Shown here piece after piece: positions 48,348 through 60,071 of a stretch of DNA of 64,000 nucleotides; the stretch's first letter is position 1, and each line of letters starts with the position of its first letter. The notes below the pieces were generated by a model, which was not told the DNA's origin, made no database searches, and worked only from the letters and a program-made list of their open reading frames with translations. The DNA comes from Chondrosia reniformis. Its lineage: Eukaryota; Porifera; Demospongiae; Chondrillida; Chondrillidae. The stretch covers positions 3,474,501 to 3,538,500 of the forward strand of contig OX359196.1 of the NCBI GenBank assembly GCA_947172415.1. The letters run 5' to 3'. Position numbers and translations under genes: made by a program.

Positions 48348-49976
48348 ACAGCTTGCTGCCTTATTGCCTTGAATAGGAATCCAAGTGTCCGGCCAATTGG
48401 AGTTGGTGAACCAGTGCGCAGAATAATTGGGAAGGCCACACTCAAGGTGATAAAGCCGGATGTCTTGAAGGTCACAGGAAATTTACAACTATGCGCAGGT
48501 CAAGAAGCAGGTGCTGAAGCTGCTGTCCATGAAATGCGTACCCTCTTTCAAGATGAATTAACTGATGCAGCCTTACTTGTTGATGCAAGCAATGCGTTTA
48601 ACCGTCTGAACCGACAAGTCGCTCTGAGAAACTTCCAAAGAGTCTGCCCTACATTGGCGATAGTTGCAACCAACCTATATCGGGAAGAGTCCAAGTTGTT
48701 CATTGATGGGGAGATGCTTCTTTCACAAGAGGGTGTTACGCAGGGGGACCCTTTGGCTATGGCCATCTATGCCGTTGGCATCATGCCGTTGATATGTAGA
48801 CTGCAGGTGGACTGTGATGAACAACACCAGATATGGTTTGCTGATGATGCTTCCGCAAATGGATCCTTGAATAGTCTTCGATCATGGTGGGATAAAATAA
48901 TTGAATCAGGACCATCATATGGTTATTATGCCAATCCATCAAAGACTGTGATTATTGTGAAGAAGGAGAAATTGGAAGAAGCACAGGCCCTGTTTAGGAA
49001 CAGTGGAGTAAAGGTGACAACTGATGCGAACAGATATCTCGGGTCAGCTTTGGGATCTGAGGCTTCAGTTCAGGACATGTTAAGAAGGGAGGCGAGGAAG
49101 TGGTCAGGAACCATGAAGAAGCTATTAGACATAGCCAACATTCAGCCCCAGGCTGCTTATGCAGCGATTGTTCATGGGATCCGCAATCAATGGTCCTATC
49201 TAATGAGAACAACACCTGATCTGGAAGATTTGCTATATCCCCTTGAGGAAGCAATTGTGAGAGATTTCCTGCCAGCATTAATAGGAAGAGAAGTCACAGA
49301 TGAAGTTAGAGAACTATTGGCCTTACCTGCAAGATTGGGGGGACTTGATATCTCCATTCCCACTCGTAAATCAAGGGATGAGTATGATGCTTCAAAAACT
49401 GTTACTCAACCCTTGGTTGCAGCCATCATCAACAAGGAGTCGAACTATGACGCACGGGTTGAAGCTGAGCAGAAAGAAGCTAAGAACAAACTAAGACAGC
49501 AAAGAAAAGTGAAACGTGAACAAGAAGTTGCCGATGTTAGATTGAAGATACCCCAGGAGATGAAGCGAAACATGGACATGGCACAAAAGAAGGGAGCGTC
49601 AGCATGGCTAACAGCAATTCCAAGGGCAGACTATGATTTTGCTCTGTACAAAGGCGACTTCAGGGATGCACTGTGCATTCGATATCCATGGACACCCCTT
49701 AGATTGCCCTCACAATGTGCTTGCGGGCAGGGCTTTAGTGTCTCACACGCCATGGACTGTCCAAGGGGAGGATTCCCAAGCAAGTGTCACAACCTCATTC
49801 GCGACATAACGGCCTTCCTTATGACAGAAGCGTGTGAGGGAGTTGCTATCGAACCGCCATTGCAACCCCTGAGTGGTGAGAGATTCTCCTACACAAGTGC
49901 AATCACTGCGCGAGATCAGACAACTGTGCCCAGGGCTTCTGGGGCAACGACAGTCAAAGGGCATTTTCTGATGTAA
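48348..49976 (+). CDS. RT element ORF, reverse transcriptase and zinc/nuclease-like C-terminus
   Basis: In frame with the preceding ORF. Numbering from MNRNPSVRPIGVG: GEPVRRIIGKA (13-23), QLCAGQEAGAEAAVHEM (40-56), motif A LLVDASNAFNRLNR (69-82), motif B GVTQGDPLAMAIYA (122-135), motif C WFADDAS (156-162). From about 450: CACGQGFSVSHAMDC, a Cys/His cluster, then CHNLIRD and VAIEPPLQPLSGE, resembling the zinc knuckle and PD-(D/E)XK-like nuclease that follow RT in RLE-type non-LTR elements. The frame is lost near 49905 and stops at 49976; the intended continuation GFWGNDSQRAFSDVRICNP is in another frame. Coiled, Lys-rich stretch at about 355-395. Confidence 0.8.
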   Translation, partial: TACCLIALNRNPSVRPIGVGEPVRRIIGKATLKVIKPDVLKVTGNLQLCAGQEAGAEAAVHEMRTLFQDELTDAALLVDASNAFNRLNRQVALRNFQRVCPTLAIVATNLYREESKLFIDGEMLLSQEGVTQGDPLAMAIYAVGIMPLICRLQVDCDEQHQIWFADDASANGSLNSLRSWWDKIIESGPSYGYYANPSKTVIIVKKEKLEEAQALFRNSGVKVTTDANRYLGSALGSEASVQDMLRREARKWSGTMKKLLDIANIQPQAAYAAIVHGIRNQWSYLMRTTPDLEDLLYPLEEAIVRDFLPALIGREVTDEVRELLALPARLGGLDISIPTRKSRDEYDASKTVTQPLVAAIINKESNYDARVEAEQKEAKNKLRQQRKVKREQEVADVRLKIPQEMKRNMDMAQKKGASAWLTAIPRADYDFALYKGDFRDALCIRYPWTPLRLPSQCACGQGFSVSHAMDCPRGGFPSKCHNLIRDITAFLMTEACEGVAIEPPLQPLSGERFSYTSAITARDQTTVPRASGATTVKGHFLM

Positions 49977-50349
49977 GGATCTGCAATCCAACTGGCCAAA
50001 GCTATCGCAACTACTCCCTGGAAGCAGTTTAGCGATTGCAAGAGCGGGGAAAGCATAGGCAGTATGAAGAACGGATCAGAGAGGTAGAGGTGAGCTCCTT
50101 CACTCCCCTTGTTTTCTCAATCTTTGGAGGGATGAGCAAGTCTACAGCAGTGGCATACAAGCATCTGGCTGACCTGATCTCAGCGAAGCAAGGCGAGCCA
50201 TATGGTCAGGTGATCTCATGGATTCGCATCAAGATCAATTTTGCCCTCCTCAAATCCTCGGTTAACACAATCAGAGGATAGAGATCTTGTCAAGGGAGAC
50301 CTGTCAAATTTGACTCATTTACACTTGCAAATAATGACTGCAAGTCATG
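49906..50349 (+). pseudogene. RT element C-terminal fragment
   Basis: Reads AQGFWGNDSQRAFSDVRICN then TGQSYRNYSLEAV, TAG at 50030, then RLQERGKHRQYEERIREVEV, SSFTPLVFSIFGGMSKSTAV and NTIRG, TAG at 50279, then about 22 codons to TGA at 50347. FSDVRICNP could supply an acidic residue of the nuclease-like fold. Function beyond belonging to the element is unknown. Confidence 0.65.
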
Positions 50350-50404
50350 AGTCCTGCCTTTCATCTAACTATTGTAACTATGCTTGCATGGTTTTCATTG
50401 ACTT

Positions 50405-50412
50405 TACAATAA
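50405..50412 (+). terminator. Polyadenylation signal of RT element
   Basis: AATAAA follows the last coding fragment by about 60 bp, shortly before the element ends near 50490. Position is consistent; nothing else tested. Confidence 0.45.
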
Positions 50413-50490
50413 ATCTTAATTTTTCTATTACTATGACGTAATAGCTTTCTCTATACATGTGTGCACTTTGCTGGATAATTTATTTTGAGT

Positions 50491-53400
50491 ACCTATAATT
50501 ACATACAACTACTACATACAACTAGTACAAACAATTAGTACATTCAGATAGTTACTAGTACATACAACTAGTACATGCAACTAGTTACTAGTACAGACAA
50601 CTAGTTCATACAACTAGTGCATACAACTAGTAACTACAACTAGTAAATATAACTAGTACATAAAACTAGTATATATAACCAGTCCATACAAATAGTATAT
50701 ATAACAAGTACATAAAAGTACTACATACAACACAACTAGTACATACAACTAATACCTATATATACAATTAGTTACTAGTAGATACAACTAGTAGATGAAA
50801 TTAGTACGTACAACTAGTAACTACAACTATTAAATATAACTAATACATACAACAATTACACACAATTAGAAAATACAATTAGTACATAAAACTAGTACAT
50901 ACAACTAGCATGTACAACTAGTATCTTGCACATAAAACTAGTACATACAACTAGTATATACAACCAGAAAATACAACTAGTACTAAAACTAGGATATGTA
51001 ACTAGTACATACAACTAGTACATATAACCAGTACATACAACTGGTAACTACAACTAGAAAATATTTCTAAAACATACAATTACACACAACTAGTACATAC
51101 AACTAGTACATATCACTTCATACAACTAGTGCATACAACTACTACACACAACTAGGACATACCGATTGTTACTTGTACACACAACTAGAACATACAACAA
51201 TTACACACAAGTAGTACATACAAGGAGTACATATAATTACATACAACTAATACATATAATGAGTACATACGAATAGTACATACAGATCGTTACTAGTACA
51301 TACAACTAGTACATACAACTAGTACATACAACTAGTACCTACTAATAGTAAATATAATTAGTACATACACCCATTACACACAACTAGTAAATACAAGTTG
51401 TACATGTAACTACACACAACTGGTACATACAACTACTACAGAAATTTAGTAAATACAGACAGTTTCTAGTACACACAAATAGTACATACAGCTAGTACAT
51501 ATAACTAGTACATACAACTAGTACATACAATTAGTAACTACTACTAGTAAATGTAACTAGTACATATAACAAATACACTCAACTAGAACATACAAATAGT
51601 GCATGTAACTACACAAAACTAGTACATACAACTACTACCGACAATTAGTACATACAGATAGTTACTAGTACACAGAACTAGTACATACAATTAGTACATA
51701 TAACTAGTGCACACAGCTAGTTACTAGTACATTCAACTAGTACATACAACTATTACATACAACTTTTACATACAAGTAGTAGATACAACCAGTACTTATA
51801 TCTAGTACATACAACTAGTACATATAACCAGTACATACACATATATAAATAGTCCATAAAACTAGAACAAGCTAATAGTACATGCGACTAGTACATAAAA
51901 TAGATAAATAAAACTAGTTCATACAACTAGTACCTATACATACAACTAGTACATACAAATAGTACAAACAACTAGTGACTGCAACTAGTAAATATAACTA
52001 GTACATGCAACAATTACACAAAACTAGTACATACAAGTAATACAAATAACTACACACAACTAGTACATACAACTAGTAACTTCAACTAGTAAATGAAACT
52101 AGTACTAGTACTTTTAACTAGTACATACAACTAGTACATTCATTTAGTATCTACAACTAGTAAATATTACCAGTACTAGTACATGCAACTAGTACATTAT
52201 TAGTACTTACAACTAGTACCAACTAGTACATAACTAATAAATACAACTAGTACATGTAACTAGTACATACAACTAGAATAAAGAACTAGTACAAGCAACT
52301 AGTACCTAGAAATAGTACACAAAACTAGTACATAAAACTAGTACAAAGAAATAGTACCTACAACTAGTAAATATAACTAGTCCTAGTGCATACAACTAGT
52401 TCATACAACTAATACATTCAACTAGTACATAACTAGTTCATACAACTAGTACATACAACTAGAACAAACAACTAGTACAAAACTAGTACATACAATTAGT
52501 ACAAACAACAATTGCATTTAATTAGTACATACAACTAGTAAATATAACTAGTACTAGTACATACAACTAGTTCATACAACTTGTACAAACCACTGCTTCA
52601 TACAACTAGTACAAAGAACTATTACTTACAACTTTTACCTACATCTAGTACATACAACTAGTACATAAAACTAGTATTAAAACTAGTACATACAACTAGT
52701 ACACACACCTATTACATTAAACTAGTACATAAAATTCCTACTTACAACTAAAACTTCCAACTAGTTCATACTATAAGTAAATAGTATATATAACTAGTAC
52801 ATAAAACTGCTACATATAAGTAATACCTATAACTAGTTAATATTACCATGACTAGTACCTACAATTCAGTTCATGCAACTAGTTCATGGTACTAGTACAT
52901 AACCAGTACATACAAATAGTTAATACAACTAGCACAACAACTACTACATAACAAGTGCATACAACTAGTACATAGGAGTAGTAGAGACAATTAGTATATA
53001 TAATTATTACATTAAACTAGTACATACAACTTGTACCTAAAACTGGTAAATAAACCTAGTACTAGAACATACAGCTAGTACATTCAACTAGCAACGTGTA
53101 TATACAACTTGTCCATACAACTAGTACATACAACTAGTTCATACAACTAGTAGATATAACTAGTACTTACAACTAGTACATCAAACTAGTCCATACAACT
53201 ACTTTCTACAACTAGTGCTTACAGTTAGTACCTTCAACTAGTAAATTTAACTAGTACTGGTACATGCAAGTGGTTACGTACATACAATTAGTACAAACAA
53301 TTAGCAGATATAACTAAAATCTGCAAGTAGTAAATATAACTAGTTCATACAAATAGTATATACAAATATTACACACAACTAGTACATATAAGAAGTACAT

Positions 53401-54722
53401 ACAACTAGTAACTATATATACAACTAGTTACAAGTACATACAATTAGTAGATGCAACTAGTACATACAACTAGTAAATACAATTAGAAAATATAACAAGT
53501 ATATACACCAATTACACACAATTAGTACAAACAAGTAGTACATATAATTACACACAACTAATACATACAACTAGTACAAACAATTAGTACAAACAGATAG
53601 GGACTAGTCAATACAACTAGTACATAAAACTAGGACATACAACTAGTACATATAACTAGTACATTCAACTAGTTACTAGTACATACAACTTGTATATACA
53701 ATGGGTACAAACAGATAGGTACTAGTCAATTCAACTAGTACATACAATTAGTACATACAGATAGTTATTAGAACATGCAACTGGTACAAACAACTAGTAC
53801 ACAACTAGTAACTACAACTAGTACATATAACTAGTACATACAACTAGTTACTAGTACACACAACTAGTATATACAACTAGTATCTATTACATATAACTAG
53901 TAAATACAACTAGTACATACATCTAGGTACTAGTACGTGCAACTAGTACATACAACTGGTACATACAACTAGTACAAAAAACTAGTACATACAACAATTA
54001 CACACAATTAGTACATACAAGTTGTAGATATATTACATACAACTAGTACATACAACTAGTACATACAACTAGTACATACAACTAGTACATACAACTAGTA
54101 CATACAACTAGTACATACAACTAGTACATACAACTAGTACATAAAACTAGTACATATAACTAGTACATACAACTGGTTACAAGTACATACAACTAGTACA
54201 TACAACTAGTAACTACGACTAGTAAATATAATTAGTACATACAACTACAACATATAACTACATATAACTAGTACACGGAAGTAGTACATAAAACTAGTAC
54301 ATACAACTGGTACAAATAACCAGTACATACAACTACTTACTAAACCATACAACTAATACATACAACTAGTACATACAATTAGTACATACAACTAATACAT
54401 ACAACTAGAACATACAACCAGCACTTTAACTAGTACATAGAACTAGCACATATGACCAGTATATATAACTAGTACATGCAACTAGTAATTATGACTAGCA
54501 CATACAACTAGTACATGAAACCAGTACATACATATATAACTAGCACATACAAATAGTCCATAAATCCAGAACATACTACTAGTACATACGACTAGTACAT
54601 ATAAGGGATAAATAAAACTAGTTCATACAACTAATACCTATTCATACAACTATTTATTAATAAATGCAAATGGTACATACTACTAGTACATACAACTAGT
54701 ATATACAACTAGTACAACTAGT
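50491..54722 (+). repeat. 13-bp satellite, including the cleanest tandem run
   Basis: Forward satellite. 54040-54140 holds about ten consecutive near-identical 13-bp units, which define the monomer ACTAGTACATACA. No gene in these 4.2 kb. Confidence 0.88.
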
Positions 54723-55990
54723 AACTACTTGAAAAACAAAAGCCTTAACGGAGAACCTTGTTACTTCTTGCCTTAGTGTACTAAGGCAAGGAGTATCTGG
54801 CTTGGACAACCCTCGGCTTTTCCTCCTTCCGACAGCAGCAGACGGGTGCACGTCGGGCCAAAGTTGACCGTCATAATAGGAGGGAGTACCTCCATACACC
54901 AATCCACCACTGCTTTCCAGAGGTCGACAGGCAAGGACTGGGACAGGACTACTTATCGTCCAGGCCCCAATCCCTCAACAGATAGATGTCGCCTCAATAT
55001 CCTCACAGCCGAACAGAGAACAGTTCTCTGCATGGCTCTCATCACTTCTACTGCACTTTTTGACAGCTTTGGAATTCCCCTAAGGTCTTCCAGGAGCGTG
55101 TCCACTGTCCCCAAAGCACCAATTATCATCGGGACTACCTTAATTCGGTAGCCCCTAAATTGTTTCCTCATATCAGCTGCCAGCTTCTGGTACTTTTGGA
55201 ACTTCTCTTGCCATCTTCCATTAATATTGCTGTCAGTAGGAACTGACATCTCAATAATGAAGATGGACTTACTTAGCCGATCCTCAACCACTAAGTCTGG
55301 CCTTCTTTCTGTCATTTCATCATCTGTAGGGATACTAGGATCCCACAAGATTTTGACAGACCTATTCTCATAGACTGGTTTTACTTCTAGTTTGTACCAG
55401 GGCTCTTCCTGCCTGAATCCATATTCTTTCAACAGTCTCCACAACACTATCAGTATTGCCCGGTCATGTCTCTCTTTGTAGAGAGAAAATCCCTTGGGCT
55501 CACACATGTTTAGTATGTGTTTAACCGTTTCCATAGCCTTGCCACATTCTCTGCACATTAGGAGGCTAGAATTCTTCAGAATCCTATTTTGGTACCACCT
55601 AGTGTGCAGCACATCATCTTGGGCTGCGAGAATCAGAGCCTCAGTTTGAGGTCTGAGTCTCCCCTCAGAAAGCCACACATAAGACTCCCTATTTGTGACT
55701 TGTCTGTGGTATGAGCCCTGGTGAGACTTTTCGGCTAGGTTACTTTTTAACCTTTCAGTCTGAGCCTCCCGGAGCTCACGTGCCACTCTCCTCCATTCTC
55801 TTACACTATTTTGTGAGGGATCTGTCTTCAGCCACATTTCCGGTTCTAGTTCTATTCCGTGGCTTCTCATGTTCAATCTGGCTTCTTTCAAGACAGTCCT
55901 CCTCTGCTTTGAGCACTCTAGCCACTTTTGGTGTTTAACCACAACAGCTATGAGTGGATCATTGGCAGTATGGAGGTATCTTGCCAGATT
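54723..55990 (-). mobile_element. 5'-truncated non-LTR element with RLE-type C-terminus
   Basis: Minus-strand fragment: C-terminal coding part (54953-55991) plus a 230-bp 3' UTR ending near 54723. ACTAC flanks both sides and may be the target duplication. The reverse transcriptase itself is missing because of 5' truncation. The 3' UTR contains a perfect hairpin (54767-54790). Confidence 0.75.
54767..54790 (-). other. Perfect hairpin in the 3' UTR of the RLE element
   Basis: CTTGCCTTAG (54767-54776), loop TGTA, CTAAGGCAAG (54781-54790). A 10-bp perfect stem near the RNA 3' end of a non-LTR element could be the structure recognised by its RT. This is inference from position. Confidence 0.6.
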
Positions 55991-55993
55991 CAC
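54953..55993 (-). CDS. Non-LTR element C-terminal zinc knuckle and restriction-like endonuclease
   Basis: 346 codons; the apparent start is GTG at the truncation point, so no true start exists. WLSEGRLRPQTEALILAAQD then TRWYQNRILK leads to CREC (147-150), His 159 and Cys 164, a CCHC-type knuckle. RH follows at 175-176, then ENRSVKILWDPSIPTDD, RRPDLVV (230-236) and IIEMSVPTDSNI (246-257), then KVVPMIIGALG. The CCHC followed by R-H, PD and E/D plus basic residues is the layout of the restriction-like endonuclease in R2/R4/Dong-like elements. It would nick the target DNA. No frameshift is seen across the fragment. Confidence 0.75.
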   Translation of the reverse strand: MNLARYLHTANDPLIAVVVKHQKWLECSKQRRTVLKEARLNMRSHGIELEPEMWLKTDPSQNSVREWRRVARELREAQTERLKSNLAEKSHQGSYHRQVTNRESYVWLSEGRLRPQTEALILAAQDDVLHTRWYQNRILKNSSLLMCRECGKAMETVKHILNMCEPKGFSLYKERHDRAILIVLWRLLKEYGFRQEEPWYKLEVKPVYENRSVKILWDPSIPTDDEMTERRPDLVVEDRLSKSIFIIEMSVPTDSNINGRWQEKFQKYQKLAADMRKQFRGYRIKVVPMIIGALGTVDTLLEDLRGIPKLSKSAVEVMRAMQRTVLCSAVRILRRHLSVEGLGPGR

Positions 55994-57436
55994 TACTAGT
56001 AAATAAAACTAGTATATACAACAATTAGACACAACTAGTTCATTCAAGAAGTACTTATAACTACCTACAAACAGTACATCCAACTAGTACAGACATTTAG
56101 TAAATACAGATAGTTCCTAGTACACACAACTAGTACATATAACTAGTACATAGAACTAGCACATACAACTAGTACATACAACTAGTAACTACAACTAGTA
56201 AATATAACTAGCACATACAACAATTACACACAACTAGTATATACAACAAGAACCTCCAACTACTAAATATAACTAGTCCTGGTACATACAACTAGAACAT
56301 ACAAATAGAAATGTGTGCTTACAACTAGGACATACAACTAGTAAATTCAACTAGTACATACAATTAGTGCATACAATTAGTACATCAACTAGTACATACC
56401 ACTAGTACATATAACCAGTACATACAACTAGTAAATATAACTAGTAACTTCAACAATTACACACAACTAGTACATACAACTAGTACATACAACTAGGAAA
56501 TACGGATAATTAATAGTACATAAAACCAGTATATACACACAACTAGTACATAAAACTAATATATATATCTACATACATCTAGTGCATACAACTGGTACAT
56601 ACAACTAGTAGATATATCTAGAACTACAACTAGTAAATTTAACTTACACATACAACAATTTCACTGTATTAGTATATCCAACTAGTGTATACAACTAGTA
56701 TCTAGTACATAAAACTAGTACTTACAACTAGTACATACAACTAGTACATCCATCTACTACATACAACTACTACTAAAACTAATGCAGAGAACTAGTACAT
56801 ATAACCAGTACATATAACTAGTGCATACAACTAGTACATATAACTAGTACATACAACTAGTACTTATAACCAGTACATACACATATAACTAGTATATATA
56901 ATTAGAACATTAAACAAGAACATTCTACAGGTACATACAATTAGTACATATAACTATATACAACTAGTACATACTACTAGTACATACAACTAGGACATAC
57001 AGATAGTTACTAGTACATACAACTAGTACATACAACTAGTACCTACAACTATACTACATACAACTAGTACATACAACTAGTTGTTAGTACCTACCAATAG
57101 TACATACAACTGGTAACTACAACGAGTAAATATGACTAGTCTATACAACTACTACACTTAACTATATACAACTAGTAAATACAACTAGTACATATAAGTA
57201 GTAAATACAAATAGTACATATAACTTGTACATAAAACTTATACAAACAACTAGTACATACAACTAGCCCTATAACTAGTACATTGAACTAGTCCTTATAA
57301 CCATTACATATGACTTGCGCATACAACAAATACATGCAACTAGTATTTACAACTAGTTACTAGTACATACAAATAGAACATGCAAGTCGTACATACAACT
57401 AGTAACTACAACTAGTAAGTATAACTAGTACATATA
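55994..57436 (+). repeat. 13-bp satellite
   Basis: Forward satellite ending CATATA (57431-57436), the left target duplication of PLE copy D. Confidence 0.85.
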
Positions 57437-57537
57437 CTGAATGGCTAAAAGAACAACTACCACTTTACAAGAACGTGGGCTTTCTAGCCAAACTTTAATG
57501 CGATACTTTTGCATTACAAGCTCGACACCTTCATCGT

Positions 57538-58191
57538 TTGTTAAACTCGGTACAATATCTCATCGATACCCCAGAAACACCTTTTCCGCTTAGACTTATG
57601 CCAATGATTAAAGACGTTATTAAAGCACGCGCTTCAGCCAGCCTTCCCAAACACCCAATGAAAACGACAAGACCAGAAGGGTTTCTTAAAATCATGTTTC
57701 ATAATAAAGGTGTAGAAAAAATAGGCCTCTCAGGTATCTTAAACCAAAAGTTAGTGTTAGAAACTGTCCCACCCATTATACAAAACAAAGAGCCCCCATG
57801 TGTAGTATATAAGTATACCCAACCAATAGGACCTCAAATCTTTAACTTTTCACAAGCCTCTAAGTCAGATGTTTTTAGAAAACCAGAACCATGTGAGTGT
57901 CACAAGTCCCCCTTCATTTACAAGCCCCTAGGCCATGTTTTAACAGGTGATCTACGTATTGTTAATAACCCAAAACTTAGAAAACTTCTTAAGAAAGGAC
58001 CAAAATTTAGAGAACCTAATAACTTTAATTGGGTAACTGCTTTAAAAATGTGTAAGGAAGGTCTTAGATTACCTGGGACCGTAGAGAAAATGTATCTACT
58101 TCTGTATTTAGTGAGTGGGAAAATGCTGTACTTAAGAAAATTAATGATAGGATCTCTAAGCTGTCTAAATCGTATACCAAATCCTCAGTAG
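57538..58191 (+). pseudogene. PLE pre-RT region, copy D
   Basis: Matches the linker between GIY-YIG and RT in copy A: LRLMPMIKDVIKARASASLP, PEPCECHKSPFIYKPL and VLTGDLRIVNNPKLRKLL, then GPKFREPNNFNWVTALKMC, proving the frame that copy A loses by a one-base deletion. Frame breaks after CKEGLR because of an 11-bp deletion, and the last 40 residues are out of frame. Confidence 0.75.
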
Positions 58192-58465
58192 CCAAGAAGA
58201 CCCTTACTTGCCCTAAAATTAAGAAATTCTTAGCAGACCTACATGATAAGTATGTTATAGCCCCTGCCGATAAGGCCTCTAATAATATAATTTTATATGT
58301 AAGTCCTACTATAGACAAATTATTAATGAAGAACTAAGCAGTACCTCCACTCATGCTAAATGCACAGTAGAACCCCAATAGGTAATTAGGAAACACATAG
58401 ATTTCTTAAAACTAGAGAACTTAGAACCTAAACCAGACTGGTATAACCTTTCCTCTTTTTACTGG

Positions 58466-58741
58466 ATGCCTAAGCTACATAAGAACCCTTACAGCTACAG
58501 ATTCATAGCCGCCTCTCACAAATGTACTTCCAAACCCCTCTCTAGATTTCTAAATTCGGCACTCAGACTAATTCTCAAACATTTTAGAGAATACTGCCTA
58601 AGTATATATAGGAATACTGGTGTTAATGCCTTTTGGATAATAGAAAACTCACTAGAAGTCTTAGGTAGTCTTAGGTCTATACCCACTAGTAAAGCCCAGC
58701 TAGCTAGTTTTGATTTTTTTATATACAGCGATCCCCCATAA
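58466..58741 (+). pseudogene. PLE RT finger region, copy D
   Basis: MPKLHKNPYSYRFIAASHKC to AQLASFDFF. Motif A is interrupted by a deletion in DFSTLYT. Confidence 0.75.
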
Positions 58742-59282
58742 CCTACTTAAAGATAAGATTACTAACCTAATTCATAGTGCCTATACCTGTAGAAAGTCCC
58801 AATATATAGAAGTCTGTCAGGATAAAGCCTTTTGGTCTAACAATGTCTCCAATAAAGCAGTCACAGCTGTTCATTTAGTAGAGCTCTTTAATTACCTTAT
58901 TGACAACATTTATGTATGTGTAAACGGTTCTGTATTTAAGCAATGTGTAGGTATCCCTATGGGTACTGACTGTGCCCCTGTAGTTGCTAATCTTTTTCTG
59001 TTTGCCTATGAGTATGAGTTTATGAAAGGACTACTTAAGGATAACATCACCCTAGCTATTAAATTTTCCAATACCTATAGGTATATTGATGACCTTTTAT
59101 GTATTAACAACAAGGATTTTGAACTGTCAATTAGTGATATTTACCCCAAAGAACTTATTCTTAAAAAGACAAATACCAGCCCTAGGAAATCCCCCTTTTT
59201 AGACTTAGATATAACCATTGCTAACAATCAATTTATCACTAAAGTATATGATAAGCGAGAGGACTTTAACTTTAATAAATAA
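58710..59282 (+). pseudogene. PLE RT palm region, copy D
   Basis: LYTAIPHNLLKDKI, GIPMGTDCAPVVANLFLF and YRYIDDLLCINN keep motifs B and C intact, then FLDLDITIANNQF. Stops at FNK because extra bases replace FDIVNF. Confidence 0.8.
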
Positions 59283-59408
59283 ATTTAAGTAAATTTCCCC
59301 CATTTAGATAGTAATATTCCTAATACCCCAGCCTATGGTGTCTTTATTTCACAACTGATTAGGTATTCTAGAATATGTAGTGACTTCTCCAGTTTTCAGG
59401 CTAAAAGT

Positions 59409-59624
59409 TTGCAGTTATGCAGTAGGCTTATTAAGCAGGGTTACAAATACTTTAAGCTAAAATCAACCTTTAAAACCTTCCTATCCCGGCAGCCTCTAGT
59501 TAGAATCAAGTATAAGCAAAAAGTAGCTAGTATGCTTAAGGACTGTCTTGAGTTACCCCATATTGTTTTACCCCACCTCCAAAGAAATGTTACTACTAGA
59601 AGACCTAAGGGTAGACTTATGTAA
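59409..59624 (+). pseudogene. PLE RT C-terminal tail, copy D
   Basis: LCSRLIKQGYKYFKLKSTFK to LQRNVTTRRPKGRLM followed by the usual stop. It ends one residue differently from copy C (GRLM against GRLT). Confidence 0.75.
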
Positions 59625-59800
59625 TATGTCCTACTTGTGTCTATAGTTATGCTGAGTCTGTTTTAACTGTACAAGCAAGATTACTAATAGATTTATAATT
59701 AATTCATAAAAGTTAATTGGACCTACATTCCTTTCATAAAATTAAATTTCATCATGTGTCTTAGTTAACACCTTATTTAACTTTTGGCGCCAAAATAGTG

Positions 59801-59807
59801 TATATAA
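59801..59807 (+). promoter_or_regulatory. TATA box with palindromic TTTTGGCGCCAAAA, PLE copy D
   Basis: TATATAA after the palindrome at 59782-59795, as in copy C. Confidence 0.5.
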
Positions 59808-59872
59808 GGCCCCTAGATTTGGCATAGTGAGCCAAGGATTCACAGAAGATCAAGATAAAGAAAAGGACAAAG

Positions 59873-59930
59873 ACTCCCAGGATCACTGATGTAGGGTGAA
59901 ATTCCCAGAAACGGCTGTCTGACCCAGTGG
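59873..59930 (+). ncRNA. Hammerhead-like motif, PLE copy D, core mutated
   Basis: The core reads CTGATGT (59885-59891), with T replacing the invariant last A; GGG/CCC helix II, GAAA and GTC (59917-59919) are kept. The core change should abolish cleavage. Confidence 0.6.
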
Positions 59931-60071
59931 AGAAGAAGATGAAAGAAGGGAAAAGAAGGAAGAAAAGACTACTGCATCTTCATCTAAAGCTCTCTTTAGG
60001 TTTAGTTCCCCTATAGGCTCTTTTTACAGAATAGGCATATAGCATGTAGGAAAATGATATCTTAGATTTTT

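Larger units (their letters stand above)
47166..50490 (+). mobile_element. Reverse-transcriptase element with zinc-finger and nuclease-like tail
   Basis: Insert of about 3.3 kb encoding one long protein in pieces on the plus strand. There is an N-terminal Cys cluster, an RT with QGDP and FADD, and a C-terminal Cys/His module. AATAAA at 50407 marks a likely polyadenylation signal. Left end near 47166 has a repeated TCTGATCATGGTTT. Three in-frame TAG codons and one frameshift break the ORF. Related RTs are, from memory, common in cnidarian and sponge genomes; clade not assigned. Confidence 0.75.
57437..60071 (+). mobile_element. PLE copy D, 5'-truncated (2.6 kb)
   Basis: Begins CTGAATGGCT, equal to copy A position 12671, so the GIY-YIG domain is missing, and ends GATTTTT at 60071. 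CATATA at 57431-57436 and 60072-60077 is a clean target duplication. Coding sequence is broken by an 11-bp deletion near 58070, a small loss near 58716, and an insertion near 59276. Confidence 0.9.

Noticed and set aside
47795..49991. Minus-strand and out-of-frame ORFs within the RT element
   Set aside because: Shadows of the plus-strand RT frame.
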